From assembly GCA_930367205.1 (NCBI GenBank), contig OV884014.1:78719104-78783103 (forward strand): DNA of 64,000 nucleotides, in the 5' to 3' direction. The stretch comes from Acanthosoma haemorrhoidale (taxonomy: Eukaryota > Arthropoda > Insecta > Hemiptera > Acanthosomatidae). Position numbers and translations under genes: made by a program. Shown piece after piece: positions 58,833 to 64,000 of this stretch; position 1 is the first letter of the stretch, and every line of letters begins with the position of its first letter. The notes under the pieces are model-generated. The model searched no databases, had not been told where the DNA came from, and was given only the letters and a program-made list of their open reading frames with translations.

Positions 58833-59390
58833 CGAGGTTTGATCAAAAGGTAATAAGAACTTTATAATTTCGCTTTTTTCGGTTTCGATGGCGTCGTGAG
58901 TTACTGCCAAAAGGTCGTACGGTCAATAAAGTATATTACTTGGAAGTAATGCGCAGTTCACGTAAAGCGATCCGATGAAAACGACCGGAATCGTGAAAAA
59001 ACACTTTGTGGAAATTGCACGATAACGCTCCTGCTCACACCTCACTGATTGTTCGTAATTTTTAGCAAAAACAACACTGCTGTGTTACCTGAGCCACTGT
59101 ATTCGCCGGCCATGGCTCCCTGCCACTTCTTTTTGTTCCCGATGTTGAATAAAACCCTGGAAGGGCGACGATTTGACACCATTGATGAGATAAAAGAAGA
59201 ATCGCTGAAGGAGCTAAGAGCTATATCGAAAAGTGAGTTTGAAAAGCGCTTCGAAGATTGGAAGAAGCGCTGGCACAAGTGTTTTATATCTGAGGGGGAT
59301 TAGTTTGAAAGTGACAAAGTTGCTATCGATGAATAAATAAAATATTTTTAAGATAAACAAAAATTCTCATTACTTATTGATCAAACCTTT
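58833..59390 (+). mobile_element. Internally deleted mariner element with both TIRs
   Basis: A 558-bp Tc1/mariner element. The terminal inverted repeats CGAGGTTTGATCAAAAGG and, at the other end, CAAACCTTT preceded by CATTACTTATTGAT pair at about 22 of 28 positions. TA dinucleotides flank at 58831-58832 and 59391-59392, as expected for TA target duplication. A full mariner is about 1.3 kb, so much of the transposase N-terminal half is deleted. It could move only if a related transposase acts on its ends. Confidence 0.88.
58938..59303 (+). pseudogene. Mariner transposase C-terminal half, broken
   Basis: The first frame carries EVMRSSRKAIR and HDNAPAHTSLIVRNF, holding the second catalytic Asp (59021-59023), but is broken by two TGA and one TAG codons. 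After a +1 shift near 59049, a frame runs to TAG at 59301-59303, with LYSPAMAPCHFFLFP and then GRRFDTIDEIKEESLKELR. In mariners the third catalytic Asp (DD34D) sits where this copy has His (codon 59124-59126), and the preceding YSPD is YSPA. The first catalytic Asp region is deleted. The transposase is therefore inactive on several counts. Confidence 0.85.
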
Positions 59391-59392
59391 TA

Positions 59393-61234
59393 TAACAATA
59401 AGGACGGTCTAGTGAACTAACCTGACTACGGTATGGTTTCCCTTTTCTTTTTTTTTTCTTTTTTAAAGAAAGAAGCCAAAGATAGAAAAAAAGATGACAA
59501 CCCAGGAAATAAAATTAAAAAAACGCATAGATTATGGTTCTTTTGGTATTACATTCTGTCGGTTAAGAACGCGCTATTTGAGCTTGGTGGTCCAGGACTG
59601 TAGTAAATGTTGATTAAGAGTAAGTATTTCCTATCACTTGTTCTGATCCTGCTGTACTTCTACAAGCAAGCTGATCTGTTACACCTTTATGTGGTCATCG
59701 TCAGTCTACATTACAACCAAGTAATGTGTTATAAAACATTTATAACCCGTTTTTATCTATAGGATTATATATAATAAGAATAAACATTATGTTGGATCAT
59801 AACTACAGGGGCTATACTTCAGGTTTCTGCACAGAACTTTATCGGTACAGGGGCACTCGGCAGATTCCGTACATTCTGCGGAAAGTTCACAGCAGAGGGG
59901 TGACTCGACTATTTAAAGAGCAGTTAACCTTTGGAGAATATTTATCATAGTTGCTGCACTTACCCACACCAACAATTTAAGGGCCATAACTATTTGGTGA
60001 CATCGCTAGATAGTTGTCCTGCTACGAATTCTTTCTCCGTTCCAAGCACATATTTTTAAGTTTATCTTATGCCACTTTAGAATAAGTATATCATATTGAG
60101 CAATCGCCTGAAGGATGGAGCTCTACTTTCAACATTTTTCGGGGAAACCGTCACCTGTTTGTATGATCTACGAAGTTGTAATATGAATTAAACGTTGAAA
60201 AAAAGACTGTTCCGCTGACGTCTGAGATTTCCCAACTCACAGCTCAGATCCTATTCAAGATTTGAAGTTCTGATTTGTTCTTTTTTAATTTAAAAGCGTC
60301 TTTTAAGTAAATATTTTAGCTATTCTAGAAAAAGAAGTAGTGAGTATACTAATACATATAGTTATAATTAATGATAACTTATCATAATATGTAGGCTTTG
60401 AATCCACCTCCGTAAGCATTGAAATAATTGCTATAATAATACTAGACATGGAACCAAAATAATTATCAGTCTTTTGGCAATCAGGAGTTGCCATCGTCAA
60501 AGAATCATACTCCATAAACTTTATGGTTATTTTTGGAAATTTTCATCCTCTCAGGAGATCGAGCCCTTAACTGCAAAGTCTGTAGGCAAAGGCCTGTAGT
60601 GGCTGAAAGTATTCATCAAGACCAATAAATTATTTTTTTTCTATTGCAGATACAGGTATCACTATAACCACAGAATACGCCCTGGCTTAGGGGTTACTAT
60701 TGCTCCCCGACTCCCAAAAAATAACCACTTTGTTTAAAAAAATCAACCCGAACTGTACTTTATTGACTTCACTTCGAACAATAACACGGCCAAATCACTA
60801 GGCCTAGACAATACTAGCGAAAGTGACTATAATCAACAGACCAACCACGCAATCCTTATCGCACAAACGTGACACCACTGACTCAAGTCAAGCTTTTGCG
60901 CCATTTCTTTGAGGCTGGGCAGTGATGGCCTTGTTTCATTATGAAACTGTTTAAAAATGCTTTATATAAACGTATATCGCCCCGTTCTAAATTATAATCC
61001 AATGTTTAAACTTGAAACTATAAATTAGACATTACACTTCATATGCGGAATACAAACTATTATTGAATATACAAATGCTAATAAATAGACAACTCACTCT
61101 TACCTATCGAGAATATATTTTATAGAAGCGCTTTTGCCGGTAAAATACTCTTTTCATGTCTAATGTAAATAAATTGATAAAAAAGGAAATGAAAATAAAG
61201 AGTTTAAAAAATTTCTCCTAGTCTTCTTATACAG
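59393..61234. other. Intergenic, no gene recognised
   Basis: Mixed composition. GC-richer parts at 59820-60000 and 60640-60910 show no motif. The frame 60303-60515 (-) is hydrophobic and unassigned. Confidence 0.4.
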
Positions 61235-61490
61235 TCAGCTTTTGTTGTAGTCTTTTGTTAAGAGACTAATAGACGAGAAGGTATACTTATCATTGATGAG
61301 CCAAAGGACCACTGAATAAATACTTTCTGGGAGGATGAAGAATGAATGACCGATCTGCCAAGAAACGCGTGGATAGAGAATGTAGAGAGCTGCTCCCTCT
61401 GAATAGTGATGGCAAGACATGGTGCGCTGGTATTTTGACTACGAACACCCGATCCGTAGTAAAAATACGTAACCATAAATACATCTGGGA

Positions 61491-61760
61491 TTAAAATATT
61501 GTGGGCTTTTGGGTTATCCTTTTCGGGAGACCCATCACCGCATCACTTCCGAAATCGACTTCTACGTACCCTAGTTTCGCCACATATCGTACTTTAATTG
61601 TATATGCCTTTAAACCTCTGTATGTGAATGGTACAAGTAGCATCCTTGTTTTACTGAATGGAACTTGTGAATACGAATAAACCCCCACTATACCTTCGGA
61701 AAGAAGATTTTTGAAAAATACATCAGTATAATTTATAATTGTATTAATACGATTCCGCAT
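61491..61760 (-). CDS. Unidentified 89-codon ORF
   Basis: A minus-strand frame with a true ATG (61758-61760) and TAA. Its composition is balanced, with alternating hydrophobic and charged stretches (for example GLKAYTIKVRYVAKLGYVEVDFG) that could form beta strands. No domain recognised and no Kozak or splice evidence was weighed. Complementary and downstream frames at 61235-61484 are also open on the same strand in several phases, so this may be one exon of a larger minus-strand gene or part of an old element. Confidence 0.22.
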   Translation of the reverse strand: MRNRINTIINYTDVFFKNLLSEGIVGVYSYSQVPFSKTRMLLVPFTYRGLKAYTIKVRYVAKLGYVEVDFGSDAVMGLPKRITQKPTIF

Positions 61761-62033
61761 GCACTAATATTATTATACCAGTCGAAGGTGAGCCTCATCA
61801 CCTAGTGTTGAATGAGACTATTATATATTTATTATATTATGCACTTCTCCAAATGCATGTAAATGCAGGAAGAGGAGAAATATGTATATTCAATTATTTT
61901 ATTATATTATTTTGTACATTATATATTTTTTGAGATTTTGAAATAAAAAAAAAAAATAAAACTAATATTACCCTGCTTTATTTCAGTACGTTAATAAATT
62001 ATTTTTTTCATATCGGGGATAGCCTTTGTCTTA

Positions 62034-62359
62034 TTATGAAAATACAATCGACAAAGGCGTGTGATGTTTGTGGGCAACAACAGTAGTGTGCGGAGAATTG
62101 CCGACAAATAATCCACACCATATCTCTCTCACCCTCTCACTCTTGGGTAATGTAAGACATGGATTGGGTAACGAAGTGTCATTCTCCCGATGAAAACCTG
62201 TTTTTAAATTGTTAATTTTTTTTTCTACATCACCCACTGACACTTCAATTTCAATTTTCTTCTTGACGCGAATTTTATATTCGGTACTAATAACTTCTCT
62301 CGAAACCACGATGCCGCGTGAAAATCTTCAATACATCGCAATACTTTCTCGTTAGTCAT
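62034..62359 (-). pseudogene. MADF-like DNA-binding domain relic, frameshifted
   Basis: From ATG at 62357-62359 a frame reads MTNEKVLRCIEDFHAASW, resembling the start of a MADF (Myb/SANT-like in Adf-1) domain. Around 62300-62309 the match passes to a second frame: REVISTEYKIRVKKKIEIE, then GDVEKKINNLKTGFHREN, which matches the domain's conserved W..Y..R..KK and KK.I.NLR..F.RE signature. A few residues in the middle appear deleted. The first frame ends at TAG 62225-62227. MADF proteins bind DNA and include host transcription factors and the partner protein of PIF/Harbinger transposons. The frameshift suggests a pseudogene, but an unseen intron or sequence error is possible. Confidence 0.5.
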
Positions 62360-64000
62360 TATCTTTATAAGAAAAACAAAGATAACTGGGGACCATTTGT
62401 GTCAAAACGTCCTCACTACGAGATGTTGCACTATATTGCCTCTAACGGGAGACATGTCTCAAAAGGGTGTCTGTAGACATAATTTGTCTCTCGATTGTCT
62501 ACGAGTGTCTCGAATGGTACGAAAATCACTCCACTTTATACACAAGGCATAAGAACCAAATGTTCTGGGAGTCAGTGACAGAGCTTGGGCGGGGTCGTTG
62601 CCATCTGACAAGAGGAGGCGGGAGTCGACGAACCCCCAAAGTCTGTCTAATAGATATTGATTGCTTGTTTGTCACCAGGAATCTTCTGTCAATTGTTCTG
62701 ATTAATCCTAGTAATTCTGTTATGTTCGAAGTCGCTCATTCTAGTGTCATTGGTCCCCGTCTCCTCTTTCACTCCATGTAGCGGCGAGGACAAACGGTAT
62801 TGAAAAATACGTTTTGTTCTTCAATTCGAAAATATTGAACAATGCATTTCGCAATATATGAAATATGACATTGGTTTGGTTATTGTATATTTTATAATAA
62901 AAGAAATTTGTTAGGTATTCACATGTCTACTATTACAGAATTTATTGTACTTTCAACTTCAACGGTGTTGCACGGTTATCTTCAGGTTCTAAAGGGGAAC
63001 CAACAACGATTTGCAAGCAGTCTTGAATAATTACTGATGAATATGTCATTCATGTTAGTTGCTTAAATTATTTTAAGGCAAAATATATAAAACCATACAA
63101 ATCTAACAAACATAAAAAAAAATATACGAAATGTTCAAAGAGGATTTTTACTAGAGCTGCTTTCGATCGTTTACTGGATCTGCCTGCCAGGAGGGGAATG
63201 GTAACGACCGCTCTACGAGGTACGTCGAGGCCTTCCAGGGCGCATACCTTAGAAAATTACTGGAAAAAATGTGTTGTTGTCCGAAGGGAGTACTTCGAAG
63301 GTTCTTAAACGTTTGTATCTTTCCAGGACTTGCATTATTTGTTTACCTCCCCCCCATTATGTTGTAAGTCCTATGCGACTTATCACCGTTTACGCTATAG
63401 TAGCTAGGAACCATCCATAATCTAATACGGGATATTTGTTATCTGTGCTTTTATCCCTGGCCCTTTTATTCAATAGTAGGATTTCCCACAAGATCTAAGG
63501 CCCCTACATAGAATGACAATGTTTTTTTAATTAAAAAAATGTTTTGTAAATTACGTTTGTTTAAATGTTTACTTTTGAATTGAACTTTTTCTAATTGTGT
63601 ATGATCGAAATTTGTGAACGCCGTACGTTCACTACGTTTAATGAAATGTTTTATATAACAAATAAATGAAATTGGTTAATCATGGCCGTGTTTATTATTT
63701 CGTCCTTGTTTATGTTGTTTCAAACAATGGAGTCCATTATTTATTTTTATGGTTTTATGTATGTACATAACATGAAATGTTTTATTACATCAACACTACT
63801 GACATAAACACTTAAGTTTATTGTAAATTATTGTTGGTTTCATTTCAGATACACACAAGTGTGTAACAGAGTAGAAAGCGTTAGCTTTGTGATAAACAAA
63901 ACATTGTGGATAGTCAACACACTTTTGTTTTATTGTAACAATATAAAAAATAACTATTTCGAAATGGTATTCACTGTGTCTGAAACCTTTAAGCTTTAAA
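62360..64000. other. Intergenic, no gene recognised
   Basis: 62400-62780 is GC-richer with a plus-strand frame (62467-62781) of no known type. The rest is AT-rich. Upstream exons of the MADF-like sequence, if any, would lie here on the minus strand but were not found. Confidence 0.4.

Noticed and set aside
1..64000. CRISPR arrays, operons, ribosome binding sites
   Set aside because: The window is eukaryotic in character; no regularly spaced identical repeats with unique spacers were seen. The tandem array at 13.8-15.1 kb is a degenerate minisatellite.

Overview
This window looks like eukaryotic, gene-poor, AT-rich nuclear DNA, most likely from an arthropod. I infer that from the mobile elements: a Jockey-clade LINE with four or more copies, Tc1/mariner elements with TA target duplications, an RTE-like LINE tail, LTR-retrotransposon fragments and a MADF-like coding relic. 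No intact, recognisable host gene, rRNA or functional tRNA was found. Most of the longer open frames are chance frames in AT-rich DNA. The species cannot be named from the sequence.

Layout. 1-1545 is AT-rich with a decayed, Lys/Asn/Glu-rich coding-like tract on the minus strand. 1546-7920 is a 3,185-bp unit present twice in direct tandem, with no difference seen between copies, separated by 5 bp. Each copy carries an internally deleted Jockey-LINE tail. 8138-8334 is the 3' tail of a second LINE family, flanked by a 9-bp direct repeat. 10500-10913 is a 5'-truncated Jockey tail. 11714-12474 and 16169-16938 are two copies of a ~760-bp LTR-like repeat (B). 13059-13160 is a mariner transposase scrap. 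13780-15117 is a minisatellite with higher-order structure. 15747-17582 is a composite in which repeat A (two copies) brackets repeat B. 18235-18652 is another Jockey tail, with a perfect 13-bp target duplication. 19509-19745 is a broken reverse transcriptase piece.

19.7-41 kb is mostly featureless AT-rich DNA. It holds one reverse-oriented Jockey tail (26573-26854), a tRNA-like patch (22.2 kb), a Penelope-like motif (27.1 kb) and a strong hairpin (25.4 kb). 41.3-42.1 kb (+) and 44.9-45.6 kb (-) are two inverted copies of an LTR/leader-like element. Between them lie two possible spliced exons on the minus strand (43874-44191). 46.7 kb holds a Ty3/Gypsy-like integrase relic. 48503-50566 (-) is the best element: a Jockey LINE with a complete reverse transcriptase core, two internal TGA codons and a near-perfect 12-bp target duplication. 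55.1-55.7 kb carries two more tails of the second LINE family. 57978-58198 is an RTE-like LINE C-terminus. 58833-59390 is an internally deleted mariner with both terminal repeats. 62034-62359 (-) is a frameshifted MADF-like domain.

The window is therefore best read as a transposon graveyard with recent activity. The Jockey family has inserted repeatedly, with target duplications of 9-13 bp still visible. Tandem duplication has since multiplied one stretch. I found no convincing new multi-gene system. The strongest leads are the identical 3.2-kb tandem, the MADF relic, the A-B-A composite and the candidate exon pair.
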